From Atopsyche davidsoni (lineage: Eukaryota; Arthropoda; Insecta; Trichoptera; Hydrobiosidae): DNA of 64,000 bases. Both the position numbers and the translations under genes were made by a program. The notes below the pieces were generated by a model that made no database searches, had not been told where the DNA came from, and saw only the letters and a program-made list of their open reading frames with translations. This document shows, piece after piece, positions 1-13,600 of this stretch; the stretch's first letter is position 1; every line of letters starts with the position of its first letter. The stretch spans positions 6,816,501 to 6,880,500 of the forward strand of contig JAILWY010000011.1 of the NCBI GenBank assembly GCA_022113835.1, given 5' to 3'.

Positions 1-18
1 ATTTTGATGATTTTTTAG

Positions 19-599
19 GTGGAATTTGCACCTCCTGTTGGCTACAAAGAGCAGGAGCACGTCCCTACTGCTGGTGGATCGGGTTCCTCACAGAGAGGCT
101 CCACAGTCCAAGACATGGCTGCCCTCATGCCGGAGCCCATTGGGTTTATTGCTTTCAAGGGACAAGGGAACAGGCTTGACGGGAAAAAGAAAAAAACTGG
201 AAATAGTACAGGACAGGAAGAAGATACTAAACCTAGACAGGTACGAGATTCTATATTATTATATTATTTATAGGTGTAAAGGCTTTATAGGTATATCTGA
301 TGTATGCTTATAGTTGATTAGGTTTCTTGTATTAATTTGTAAATCAAGTCTTTGATTTGATTCGCACTGTATTTTCCTGGTGCCGTAATTACTGTTTCAT
401 TGAGAATTTGGTTTATGAATTTCAGGTATACGTGAGGGGAATCCCCGATTATGATTACGTGGTGGGAAATCTCAGGTTCTTAAGGAACTCTCGTCCAATC
501 ACTGCACACAAAGACGACAAGGACGTAACGGACCAGTTTGAGGCCTTTAAGGGGGAAGGCTTCACCCTGCGCAAGGCCAAGTCTAACAACCACATGTGA
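19..599 (+). CDS. Ufd1: UFD1, 3' part (last two exons)
   Basis: Ubiquitin recognition factor that, with NPL4, forms the adaptor of the p97/VCP ATPase and draws ubiquitinated proteins from the ER membrane and from complexes. The window opens inside the gene. Exon 19-240 follows a TTTTTTAG acceptor and ends at CAG|GTACGA; exon 426-599 follows TTTCAG and ends in TGA. Both junctions are phase 0, giving 131 residues. Seen: an EFAPPVGY segment, then FIAFKGQGNRLDGKKKK, then after the intron GIPDYDYVVGNLRFLRNSRP and FEAFKGEGFTLRK. These match the C-terminal third of animal UFD1, the part that follows the ubiquitin-binding UT3 domain and carries the p97/NPL4-binding segments. The 5' exons lie outside the window. 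A possible poly(A) signal, AATAAA, lies at 875-880. Family assignment is firm; the exact intron phase upstream is not visible. Confidence 0.95.
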
Positions 600-3500
600 T
601 AGTTATTGCACAACATATTTATATTAGCGTACTAGATAGTGGATTGTCCGATCGTAAGTCAAATCTAATGTGAGATATACCATGGATTATGTGTTCAACG
701 AATCTGTTCCCCTATACTGTATTTTTTGGATAATATAAAAAGAAGTAATCATGAATTTTTACCTTCAAGACCCTGCCGTTATCATAAAAAAAGTATTACC
801 TTGGAACTATTTAATATTGTATAATAATCATTTTATTAGTCGCCGAGTTTTAAACTCGAGTCTGGAAGTTTTTGAATAAATAGTGAAAAATTATCAAGAG
901 TATTATTTTATGTAATTTGGGATTTACCTTAGTTTAAATTTTTTTTTTTTTTTAAATCAAAGCTTCAAAGTTCTATTTTTCTATGTTTCTTGTGAAAAAG
1001 AGCATTTATAAAACAGGCAATAATACACAAGTGTAGAAAACGGAACTCTCATTATATTTTGTGTCAAAATCATCGACAAGTTTATTCGTTGCCCATGACC
1101 TAAAAAGCAAATAGCAAAGTTTTGGATTTTAGATTTTTTTAGATAAGTATTTTTCATATTTTCAAATGATTCAATTTATTTTTCTCAAAATAGATTACTA
1201 GATCAAATAAAAATAAAATCAGATCACAGTAGTCATGGTATTAACGATTTGATTTTTCCAGTGTTAAGCAAAATTTTTGGCTTATGCTGTGCGTTTTGAA
1301 ACATCCTTAAACATCAACTCTTCGATTTATTTGGCTTAGTTGTTAGAAATGTTGACTGCTAACCAAAAGCTTGGTAATTTAATTTTCATCCTGACAAATT
1401 TGAGATCAGCCATGTTTCGCTGTAGTGAAATTGAATGTCAGTGTAAGTATATTCGATGCATTCCAAAGAAGTAAAATAACAAATCATCAGTATTTATTCA
1501 TACTAAATTACATCAAAAATGATTGTTGAAATCCTCAAACAAGTATATTAAAAACATTTAATAACTCATAAGTTGAAAGTACATGAAAAAAATACAATAA
1601 TAATTATATCATTTGTTCAATTTACATAAATAAACAGAAAATCCTGCAGAGGAAAACATGATTTATTATTAGACTAAATTTTAATTATATTTTTGCTTTA
1701 TCTAAAAATAATAATAAGTTAGTTATTTCAAGATGCAAATGAAAATATTTTTTTATCATATAAAAACAATACGTTGTTAAATTGCAAAGTACAATTTCCA
1801 ATTCCATATCCAGTATGCATTTATGGGTAAATTTGTTTACAAGTGTATTTATACTTTCCATTTACAGTAAAAAATGGTTTTGAAATATAAAATACTAAAA
1901 ACCATGTAAAAACAAACTCATATTAAACTGAGGCTGCACTGGAGATGCTGTCTTGCACCATCGGCCGCTAATGTGGTATTATACTGTATTTTATGAAACC
2001 CACAGTAAATAATAACCAACAAGGTCTATTTGCAAAATACGGGCCATTAAGTGGAGAGATGATTCGTCTGCCACCCACAAACTAGGCTCAGATTCAAATT
2101 ATAGGTGCATTTACATACAACAGGCAATCTCATACCGATTCAGTGTGTAAAGCAAACTCTGCTTTACACTGTTATTGATACCTGCAGTGGGATCTCAGGT
2201 TTATATATATATATATATGTGTATAGTAAAACCCCCTATCTTTGTTGAAAAGTGCAAGGCCACTTCTATCATTTTACGTGTTTATATCCACTTTTAATGG
2301 TTTTGTGCTGAAGAACTCCTATCTCAACCCGAACAGCGGTTCATTGAGGATTTGTATAGTCCTTACTAACAGAGTTACAAATGAAACGAAAAGAGATTTT
2401 CAACCTCAAAAATAGATCTATGGAGATTGGTTTTGTTCACTTATCCGTCATTAAGGTGACTATGTGTATGCTCTCAATGATGCTAAAGGAAAAACATGGG
2501 TACTTAGTATATGCCTAGAAGCATAGCCCACGTGCATCTATTGTTCAATTCTCACGAGGTGGCCAGATTTAATTTTGGATTGGAGGTATTTAATGAAACT
2601 GGTAGCGTCACTGGGCGAATGGAGCGAAAAGGTAAACCCGCATTTTAAACTGTATGCACTAAAGCAACCGTAGTGGTTTGATATTTAATAATTATAATAT
2701 TATAATAATCAACAGTTGTTTGTACGGCTTGTAAGGTATTAAATTTCTGAGAAGTATATCTAGCCACGCTGTTTGTGTAAATATATAAAGTCAATTTTGA
2801 AACAGTAGTAAGATTGGTGTTGCTGTATACATATATCTACTTAGAAACGCAATATTATAAAAAAGTGTAATAATCATTATAAACTATAGGGGAAATACAA
2901 AAAGAAAGTTTAAGATTTGTACAGAATGTCACAAGTAAACAGTAAAGCAATTAAATGCATCAACATATTAAAAAGTCTCTTACTCCTCTATTTGCAATCG
3001 CCAAAATTGCACAAATTTTACTATTTAATATTCCTTTTTTTTGACAGGGTCGCTAGGTTTATTTTTAATTTCTTGGCTTTAAAATACTTATATCTATAAT
3101 CGTCTCCAGCGTTATGGGTAATACCTGAAGCTTAAATACGTAAGTGTGTATAGTTTTAAGCGTAATAGGTAGTTTGTCCACATCTCCGTCAACCGTAAAG
3201 TAAAAAAAAAAAGACAATAACAGCATGATTTGTAATTATAAATGTTTTGTAGGAACACCATATTTGTATTGTCACCAAGCGTGCATAACATAAAGCTGGC
3301 ATGCTGTGTTTTTGAATTTTCCAATTCAACGAAACATTCACAACCTGAAGAAGAGTTGCAAAATACGTTAAGGAATCAAAATCATTGAATTTTATATTGC
3401 AAATATTGAATATTCAATATAATAGAAACGACGGAGTAAATACTGACTGGTTCAACAATAAAAAAACACAAAATGTTTCAAGAGGTCACAGATAAATCTT

Positions 3501-6500
3501 TACCTTTTGGTTTGGAATTTATTCATTAATTTATTAATCCATTGTACTAGTACTTAAATAAAAATATTAAAAAAAGTAGAAAAAAAAATCTATGTTGTTA
3601 CTTTATCAGAGGAAGTTTTGTCTTATTTAAAAACTTGTTTATCCTGAATCGCTAACTTTACCTTCTAAATATTGAATATTCAATAAATCTACAATAAACA
3701 CCCACGCATCTTCCAACTAAATGTTTAAAGTACATCATAAATACATAAAAAGGTAAAATGTCTTAAATATTTTAATAGACTACCTTTGAGATTGTTTGAA
3801 GTGTGTATTGAGTACTTAAAACGTTTTGTCGAAACTAGATTGTCAGTGACTTTTCTCGTTGCTTAGAATATATTTATTTAAAGGACCGATAAACTATATT
3901 TTTTTAATACCACCCTGACAAAATTGGAATACGCACTATTATATAAACTTATAACATAAAAATTATATGAAAATTGTAAACACGACAATAGTCTTTCTAT
4001 AATTTGACGACAAGGTGTTTTCACATAGTGAAACCTCAATTTATGTTGTTCTGCAAATAAATTCTCCTTTTAATGCAATCTGCTATTCTTAATTACACAA
4101 CTCTTAGTTTCCAACGAGAAAATAACTAAATAATACTATCAATTCAAAACAAAGAGTACAGTGGTGTTTTTGAGTGCAGCAATAGTTCCTGAAAAGCTTA
4201 CAAATATATATTGATTAAACATATAGTTAAAAATTGTTATTTTCTATATATATTCATTTATTCTGGAAACATCTCTACACTTTAATGGCCAAAAGAATTA
4301 GTCTGTTACATAGTTAGAAACGCACAGGATATCATGTTCACAAATTATTTCGAAGTAGAGATCCATATTGGATTAAAACTTAAAATAAGGTTTCACTTTC
4401 AATTAACTAGATTGTCTACCGACTCTTCGAATCGTTAAAATTTTATAATTACCTCTTTGCAGAGTGAAATATTTTTGTAATTGTAAACCGCCCGAGCGTT
4501 TCTAGCCTAAAATTTTTGTGAGGTAGGCAAGCAGCTTTATGGTTTCTAAACGATTATATATATATTTAAAAAATTCAAGGTAGGTACACTGTTGAGCGTT
4601 AAATTGTGTATAATTCAGATTTTTAAAAAATATAATTAGTGCTATCCAAAACAGAATATCAAAGCAACGATTCTCATTTTATAATAACTTATAATGAATT
4701 GCATCATCAAAAATTAATATCGCATTTATTCGGTTGTTCTGCTTTAACGGAGGCCCAATATTTTTAATATATACATTTTTTTACAAAAATGCTATTTTGA
4801 TGAACTCATAATATTTATACTTGAACATACATTGGCAGTATTTTAAAACAAGTTCAAGAAATATCAAGCGAGATTACTTATCTAAATAAACCTAGTATAT
4901 CCTTTTACTGATTACGTCTGATATCAGTTGTTGAACAGCAAAAAGTGATGTAGGTTTATTTAATAAATGGCTATCACACTTGTATTTCTTCACATGCCAT
5001 ATTCATTTTACAACTTTCTTCATTAGAGAGCAGCCGCAATGGATTATATTTTATGTTATCGATAAAAGTTATTCATTAAAAGCTAATAAGCAAATAAACA
5101 GATTTTTACATATATTTTACCAATGAGCAAATGTTGAAATTTTTTTCATTTACTAGTTTATTTACATTTTTTGAAATATAATTTTTTGTTTGTAAGTGAT
5201 GTAAAATAAACAAACAACGGTGTCAATTCTTGATTCTTGATATAGTTGAAAAGATGAACTGAACCGTTAAGAAATACTGTAAATTATGTTAACCCATTGA
5301 TACCTTTCTCTACGCAATGATTGTGGAATGAAAGCAAGTGGCATATTTAGTCAGAAGCTAGAAGATTTATATTAAACGTTGCTAAAATTTGGCTCAGCCT
5401 CCACAATGATGCGTTGAAGTTATATTGGCTCTCAGCATCACACATAGATATGTAGATTACATAGACATGCAGATTGATTTATCGTTTGATGCCTTAATCA
5501 GAGCGATCTGTGTCCAATAGTATAAATACTAAGCCAAAACTTTTCTATTACATAAACACAAATTGTTTCAAGATACATAAATATTCCAAACATGCTGAGT
5601 CAATAAGGACTAAAAATATGTTAAAAGATAAACAAATGAAGATAATCAAAATAATAATGGATGATGTTTGCCACTCGACATTGTTTAATGGCATCATACA
5701 AAAATAAAAGTTGGCTGTTGTGAAAAGCACTCCATGCTATGCCGCCGTATTGAGCTTCCTCTATCAGGTATAGATAATGCGAGGATAAAAGAAAATTATT
5801 TACATTATTTATATTTTGGCTCTAGCCATAGATATTAGAAGTCCATAAATGATGTATAAATTATTACGCACAGATTTTTTGAAAATATTTTGTCATTTGA
5901 AAGGATTAAAGCAATAACCCAAAAATCAAAAGAAAATTTGAACAACTTGCTAAGTATTGTAAGATATGCACGGTCGGAATAAATAAATGTGGAATTAGGA
6001 CTAACCCACGTATGCAGCTTTAATTTCTATGCTCCTTTGCGTACTGCTCTACTGCGATTACGGCTAAGAGCGGGCGCTCTCAAAATACAGTTTTTCCAAG
6101 TGAACAGTATATTGGGTGTTTACAAAAAATAAGCTAGTGAAAATTATGTTTTCAAGGTTTGTATTGTGAGTGATTGAAACTGTTACTATCTCGTTGGTCA
6201 TCAAGCGACTGATATGAACAGCTAAGTTGATCAGCAACAGTAAAGATCCCAAGTGTTCAGCTCCGATCGGCCAAAAGTCGAGATCACAACTGAAGTAGAA
6301 CTTGTTTACCTTTGTGTATGTTACCTTACTACATGTGTCAGTATATATATATTTTAATTAAAAAAGCTATAAATATAATTATATCTGCATGTTTTTAAAT
6401 TGATACTGTTTTCTATAATCAAAATTAATTATTTATTTGTTGTTAGTGGAATAGGCAAACATATAGAAGAATTATGATTGCAGTATATGCTTAAGTAATT

Positions 6501-6767
6501 TTTAAAAAACCTGCACGTCTTTTGTAGGTTATATATCATTTATGGACTAGTACATTCTGCGGCTCTATCAGATTAAAACATCTATCTACAAGAATGATAA
6601 AAGTTCTAAGATAAAATTTGTATAGAATTTGCAGACAGATATTATATTAAAGAGAATGCATGTCGAATATTGTACAAATAAGGTACAAAATGTCTCTAGA
6701 GTTAAATCACCGATGAAGTTCAAGAAATAAAAACACCAGTGGCACTGTTGGGTTTCGTGAGGTCGTG
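600..6767. other. AT-rich intergenic DNA between UFD1 and ARPC4
   Basis: About 6.2 kb with no supportable gene; the short open frames here have neither recognisable motifs nor codon bias. Small features seen: a TA microsatellite near 2199-2218, a perfect 10-bp stem with a 5-nt loop at 2145-2169, and an AT palindrome occurring twice (3403-3420 and 3667-3684). The final few hundred bases should contain the ARPC4 3' UTR, with a possible minus-strand AATAAA (TTTATT on the plus strand) near 6434. Confidence 0.6.
2145..2169. repeat. Perfect 10-bp hairpin with 5-nt loop
   Basis: GTGTAAAGCA at 2145-2154 is followed by a loop AACTC and then TGCTTTACAC at 2160-2169. The pairing does not extend far enough on either side to make a microRNA precursor. 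Function unknown. Confidence 0.5.
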
Positions 6768-7274
6768 TTAGAACCGTTTCAGGAATTCCTCGGAGCAGAT
6801 TCTCGCTCTCGCGTTCACCGCCAGCTTCATCTCGCTGATTTCTTTGTCAATCTCCTCCATGAAGTATATCACAAAGTCCACCAGCTTGTGCTTATACATG
6901 AGTTCCGTGTGGAAGTTTGTGATGAGGAAGCTAATGTTGTAGCCCTCTATGGGTTTCCTTCTGAGAATGACGAAGTTCTCGGCGCGCATCATCATGAAGC
7001 GCATGAATTTCTTGCACAAAATCTTCTCGATTTCGTCCGCTTGTTTAACCATGATGCTAACTCTTATAGAATTGATGGAAGACTCTATCAGGACTTTCTC
7101 GTTGGCGTTGCGGGATATCACCACCGGGTTCAGGACGAGCTCGCGGCTCGATCTAACCTCAACTTCAGGCTTGTTGTACCTCTCCACCACCCGCGACGAA
7201 AAGTGATCCAAGCACATCGCGGCGGCCAGTGTATGGCGCACTGCGTTTAAATATGGCTTTAAAGTCGCCGACAT
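6768..7274 (-). CDS. Arpc4: ARPC4, Arp2/3 complex 20-kDa subunit
   Basis: One of the two subunits (with ARPC2) forming the clamp core of the Arp2/3 complex, which nucleates branched actin filaments in the cytoplasm. The frame runs from ATG (7274-7272) to TAA (6770-6768) with no intron and gives 168 residues, the usual length of animal ARPC4. Seen motifs: [14 protein letters not shown] at the N terminus, [89 protein letters not shown] and the C-terminal [15 protein letters not shown]. Conservation holds over the full length, with no frameshift or stop, so this looks like a functional gene. A poly(A) tract expected of a recent processed copy is not seen beyond the stop, although an old retrocopy cannot be excluded. 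The first ATG is chosen because the MSATLKPYL start matches the family. Confidence 0.97.
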   Translation of the reverse strand: MSATLKPYLNAVRHTLAAAMCLDHFSSRVVERYNKPEVEVRSSRELVLNPVVISRNANEKVLIESSINSIRVSIMVKQADEIEKILCKKFMRFMMMRAENFVILRRKPIEGYNISFLITNFHTELMYKHKLVDFVIYFMEEIDKEISEMKLAVNARARICSEEFLKRF

Positions 7275-10200
7275 ATCTTTTTTAAATTATTACGAGCGCA
7301 GGAACCACACCTACCACGAAACGACTGACAGATATCGGGAGCGTAGATTACTCACCGTGACAGATACAATCAGTGTTGCCACAAACAAATAATACAAAAA
7401 TGGTTCGCATTTGTAATGAACAAAATGGACTCTTAACAAAATGGTGATTCGTGCATAAGTAATAACCATAAGTACACTTTATTTAAAACATTGTTTTGAT
7501 TGAAATATTAGACGTAGATTTCAAATATTAGTAAAAATGTTAACTTAATAAGATGGTTTACAAACGAACGAGTTTTTTGAATATTTTATATATTTACATA
7601 ATTTGCCTTTTCTGTAGAAATATATTTGCAATTTTCTTATCTTTATTGTAAACTATTACAAATACTGGAATAACGTTTTGTATATTGTAGTAACCTTGAT
7701 ATAGTTTAGTCTTATAGATTATAATTTTGTAGCATTTAAGTGTGTGATCAATTGGTTTGTCATTTCAACAATCGAATTTTATTAGCAATACGTGCAACTA
7801 ATCAAACAATAAAGTACTTCAATATAATTGAAAATTATTAATTATTTTCTCATCTAACTTAATAAACATACACAATATAGCAATTAAAAATAAAATTGTT
7901 AGATCAAAGACGATAAATTATAATTTTTTGTCGATTTCACTGATCAGATTCTTTGTTCATAAAATTATGATAAACCTGAATACTGAATTGTAAGCATGTT
8001 TACATTCATAACAAATAAACGAAAATTGTCACTGTCTTCCTTTTCCACGGACAAAATTCTTATACAGTGCTTTAACCGTCTAAATATTTTTTTGGGTTGG
8101 TTTTCAAAACCCTTGATTTCTTACACTTAATTGCAACAAAATTTTTAAAAATAAAGGCACATAGGAATACATTATCAATTATCACCAAAGTGTTAGTATT
8201 TCTCGTCTACCATTTTTTTTTAAAAATATTAAAACATTAGCTGGCTGGAAACAAATGTGTGCTATGTTTTATAAATACTTTAAAAAAAGTTTTGGCAGCG
8301 CTGCCTACCACCAGAGATAAAAGCATCGCCTTCTCGCTGGCTCACCACCACGGTGCCGGACGTAGGTGCAGAGGTGTCAACAATTTTCTAATTTTCTCCT
8401 TTCTGGGGAATAAGCGGACAAGAATAAATATATTGAGGTTCAAACATTGAAATTACATTGATAAAAATATTATATTTATTCAGATTACAGTATCAATTAT
8501 TTAAGATAAGTAAGATTTACTAAGAAATATATGTGTGTGATTATGTACCTATCCACGGGTCGTCGTAACAATTTCAGTGGCTATAATATAAAAACGTTTC
8601 CGGAATGCTACACTGAAGATCTGTGATTTACATTCAGATTTCACTGTAGCAGCCGGGGCTGGTAGCCGCTCGGCTGCTTTCTTCATGATCTGATCAACTG
8701 AACATTCTGCCTTGTCCGAGTTCAAACCTTCGTGTTGACGATTTTTCTACGGTTTCTTATGGAAAAAGTCCAATCTTTACGGTTCCGTGTGTTGGATTTT
8801 TAAACCATTGGATATTGTAGACGATCTTATTCTTCTTTATTTTCAAGTCCTGGCTATTAGTTCAGTTTGTTTCTTTTCAAAATCACCGCTTGATAATTTG
8901 GATTCAAAATTGATTTTCATTTTAAGCAGTGGCGAAACTAGCATTTCTTGAGTTTTTGTTGGTGAAAATTGTAAGTTTAATTATTTAATTTACTTCTATA
9001 TATCCTAAAGCATCACACCAAGCACTAGATTTTTACATTCAGTGAGCTGCAAACTATACCTTTTATAATTGAATAATTACTAAAGAATACAAATTGTTTA
9101 TTTATCAATAATACTCATACATTTTCCATGAAATCATACTGGTAAAACCTAGTTTGTCTAGTTTCGTCATTGATTTTTCAAGTTCCAAATATTTTCTGAT
9201 ATTATATGTTCGTAAAATAAATGTATACAGCCAATTAAAGCCATGCATTTTTGTTCAAATAATGTAAAAGAGATTATTCAACCAAAGCTGTGTATACAGA
9301 AATTTGTCTATTCTGCAAAAATATTATTCAGTCTGAAATTGGCTTGGTTATTATAATTCAATTTCCAAGATTTTACAACTTAAATAAATCATGACTAATT
9401 ATTTTGTTTATTTTAGTTTCAAATGTGAATGTCTATTATTATTAAAATCGTCACATTAAGAACGCACGCAGTGAATTTTTCAGTTACAAAATATTTATAA
9501 TCATGTACACAATGTTACATCATTAGAAATGATCTCTGTTGTGAAAATACAATTATGGATGGGAGTTGAAACTTTCTTTGGTTTTGAATTTGAATCAACA
9601 TTTTTATTTTTAATCCAGCTGCCGTCTATATACAAATACATTTAGTACTGATTTCAACTTTACAATGTTTGTAAAATGAAAGTATTATTAGGTTGTGATC
9701 GTCTATTTGGAATAACATCTTCTATGTCTATTTTGAGATATAGGTTACCCTATTGCATCATGGCCAGTGGCCACTCTATTTATAATATTATATACATTGA
9801 TTACAATAGTAGTAACTAAACCATAATTTTGATTTTATGCAAATGGGTGGCTTTAATTGTATTGCCCGTTTCTTTCTTTGTTTTTTTCATATTTATCTCG
9901 AAATGGCTTCATCTTTAATATGCTCCAAGTGGAGACAGAAAGCGAGATAATTTATTGCCACCAGAGTTACTATTGCTTTATACCATCATTGCAGAATTTT
10001 TGGCATAATCTAATGCTCGTCTATTTTTATTAGGTGCCTTTAGAAACAGATCTTTTTGTGGAAAGTCAGTTGGATATAATAAGCTTCCGAAGGTCAGCAT
10101 CCAAGTTTATTTTTCTGTTAAGTTCAGGCTATGGATAAAGTTCACTGCTACACTTGAGTGTACCATATTTGCTACTTCAGGATCTTCTCTTTGATCTCGC

Positions 10201-10693
10201 CAGCTTCCTAGCAAATCTATTCCAGATTGACACTCATGGGCTAATCGGCCATGCAAGATTTGATTTATTATAATTTTATTACAAATAAAAATTATGTTTA
10301 GACAAAATCAAATTAAAATGATAAATACCAGTAGATGCATTTATATTATAATGAAAAGTTTTTGTATAAATATCTAAATAGTCCTTAATGTGCTGCTATA
10401 AAATCAAGTAGAACCAAGTATTTATTCATACAATACTTTAAATTGTTTTCTATGCATAAATATTATCGCCCAAAATTTACTGTTATTTATATTATTACTA
10501 ATATGATTTATATTGTAAATTATAGTCCTAAATGGATGAAGATTGTCATATTTCATGTTGGATATTTTTAATTTTTTTGTTTTAGATTGCATTGTCCTTT
10601 CATCTTTGACTGTAGTACAAAATCAAGTCCGATATTAATAATATAAGAAATACATAATATTAATTAGTGATAAGAAGCTTTTAAGAAGAAAAT
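7275..10693. other. Intergenic region between ARPC4 and pasha (divergent promoters)
   Basis: ARPC4 reads left and pasha reads right, so both promoters lie here. Two GC-richer blocks stand out from the AT-rich background. One at about 8290-8390 contains the perfect palindrome GGCAGCGCTGCC. The other, at about 8555-8760, can be read on the minus strand as about 65 residues between stops, but it has no upstream start or convincing splice signals. I cannot assign either block. They may be promoter or enhancer DNA or unrecognised exons. Confidence 0.4.
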
Positions 10694-13600
10694 ATGGAAC
10701 CTCTGGCGAAAAAGATGAAGGTCAGCATTTCCTCCGAGGAACTTGCCTGCTATGCGGATGGAGACGGTGATGCTGCCATTAATTACAAAGAAACAGAAAC
10801 AGAACCTTTGCAGAAGGCTCTGGAAGAGATCGCAGACAGCAATCCCAACAACCAAGATGTGAGCAAGTTGAAGGAGTTTTTGATTTTAGACGAGTTCAAC
10901 GAAAGTGAAAAAGAGAGCGACAGTGAGTCCGAAAGTGACTATGAGAGTGAGTATTATTTTGATTTTATACAATTTATATAGATCCTTTTAATGCTGAACG
11001 TACTCCTCCTGTACTAATGAAACGAGCCGGGCATGTAATCACCACACAAGGCGCTATTTATTCATCTTTTGTATTGCTTTTCCATTTGGAATACATGCCA
11101 TTGCGCTTGTGTTTCTCTCCATTCTGTATTGCTGTTTAATCAATAGGCTTGTGTGTGTTTCTTCAGATTGTTTGATAATACAAGCGTGCATCGTCTATTG
11201 TATTATAAATGCATTTGAGTACTTCTCATCATAACTGTACTCCTCCTGGTTAGTTTACAATAACACACATACTTGTTGATAGATTATTTTTAAATGAAAA
11301 AAATTACAACAGCTGGGTAATTTTAGTTGACCAACCCTCACAGAAAGCGGAATTCCAGAGGATTGACGGCACATGGGTTTGAATTATGAGTGACAACATC
11401 AAGGTTTTCATGTGGTTGAAAAATAAATTGATGGTTAACAATATATTTTTTCTCTTGATAGTCGTCAGTAGGTTTTACCAATATTGTTTTTGATAGCTCC
11501 AATCCAAACTTCGATCTCATAACCTGTATATCATGATCTGGCCATATGGAGAAGTTATTTTGAAGCAAGAAGTTATTTTGATTTTAAATTTGTATAGTTT
11601 TAAAAGTATATTTAATTTAAATTCTTAATCAATGTTAAGATGCGGAGGAACTGCCAGAAGATGACATTGAAGCCATGCTTGATGAAAAGCTGCCTGACTG
11701 GTATAAGCTGCCACCCAAGAAGAAGGAGTGTCCCTATGACCAGCGGCAGAAGATCATTCTTGAAGGTACAAGGGTCCCTTGGTCTCTATATAAAATCTGT
11801 CATGCCAGAAGTTAACAGCTTTTTCATCAATTTAATTCGTATTCCTGACTTAGATAATATTTTTTAAGAAACTTTATGGATGAGAATTGCTAGATGTATT
11901 CATTTTTAAATAAAAATAAATGTTTAAAATGAGACAAGAGAATAATGAACTTTAGTGCTTTTTAAATTTGAACGATTATTATATTTTAAAATTGTTACTA
12001 TACAGAGAAGGGAGTAAATCACTTTGAAGTGCTCCCGTTGGGCTGGTTGGTGGTGACGCATAATAGTGGGATGCCTCTCTATCTCCACAAACCTTCAAGA
12101 GTTTGCACCTTTGCCAAACCGTACTTTCTTGGTCCTGGAAGTGTTCGAGTGAGTAAATTTTATTTTACAAACATCCTTCAAACGACCTATTGGTGTGATA
12201 AAGCTAGCTAAATTGTTCTGTTTCTATGTTGTATTTTTTTTTTCTTTCAGAAACACGAGATTCCCCTCAGTGCAATACCATGCTTAAGTTACCGAAGGGC
12301 AATAGTTGAAGAAGAGAAAGAGCGTCAGAAACACTCAAATCCTAATGAAAATAATCTTCAGAATCAATTTGAAAACAGTATATCAAATGAATCAACTAAA
12401 CTTACACCATCTATTGCTTCTCAAACTACTCCCGATTCTACTACCAACGTAGCTGATGAAAGTAACGGAGACGATAAATCTAGTGATCAACCAGATAAAT
12501 TGGCAAATGAAGAAGAAAACAGCAAAGAAAAATGTCCAATGAAAAATATAGCCAACCAGGATTTGCTCCGGAAGTTGGTGAACTGTAACAATGCCGACGA
12601 GTTCAAGGTGGCGGCCATGGCGATGCTGCCAAGTGCCAAAGTGGAGACTGCCTTGGAGAACTGGAAGGCTAATCATTTGCGGCATCAGGAAGTTACAGAC
12701 TACTGCAAGCATCTCTTCAAATTTAAATTTATCAATATCATGCGATTTAAGTAAGTAGAAATTACTTTTGATTTAAATATTATTTTCCTTGTACACTGCG
12801 ACGGATCGAACCAAAATTGGTGTTTTTAAATGATGTGTGTTTGCAAGCTATAATAAGTTGTCTGTAATATAACTATAATATTTTATCAAGGGTATAAGGT
12901 ATACTTCAGTGGTCCAACCTGCAGTTATCGTACTTTTCCATACAAAATAATGAAATAATTCTCGATTGTGTAAATAGAGAAATATAAATTGTTTATTTTT
13001 TATTCGCAGGTCATGGTCAGAGAGAAGAAAGTTCACCAAGGCGAGGATTGCTTTACAGCGGCCCACGATGCCCGATGGAACAAAGCTGATAACTTTCCCA
13101 GTACAAGCGACACCGTCTCTGCCAAACATGGAAGGTGGACAAGGTAGATTCTTACTCGCTTCTAAGTGTTCTTTTTTCATTCATTTATTATTATATTTTA
13201 TTCTTCAACCCATGGTGCGCTTCATTCATGTCACGAGTATAATACTGGAAATATAATTATATTTGTTTTGTTAAAGGCGCTCTAGGCTCAAGCAACAGAA
13301 CGGCAAGAAAAGAATGCCTTATGAATCCAAACGGGAAAAGCTACGTCTGCATTTTACACGAGTACGTCCAGAGAGCCCTCAAGAAGCAACCGACCTATGA
13401 ATTCCAGGAATTAGGTAAAGCGTTATTTATTTTATTTCAATAGTTTTATTACTTGTTTATTGGTCTCATATATAATTATCTATAGTTTAAATGTTGAGAA
13501 GATGCAAAACCTTGTGATTATTCCAGAACTTTATGTTTTGTTCTTGATGAGCTATTTTACGCTGTACCGACTCAATTATTCCATTTGTTAATCTGGATTG

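Noticed and set aside
6765..7250. Plus-strand open frame of 161 codons opposite ARPC4
   Set aside because: Shadow of the conserved minus-strand gene; its protein has no family features.
8550..8760. Minus-strand reading of about 65 codons (contains AAERLPAPAATVKSE)
   Set aside because: Composition looks coding-like, but there is no upstream start, no clear splice sites and no recognised family; left as an unassigned block.
10620..10690. AU-rich hairpin in the presumed pasha 5' UTR (ATTAATA/TATTAAT)
   Set aside because: Microprocessor self-regulation through a hairpin in its own mRNA is known, but this stem is only about 7 bp and pure A/U, so chance is more likely.
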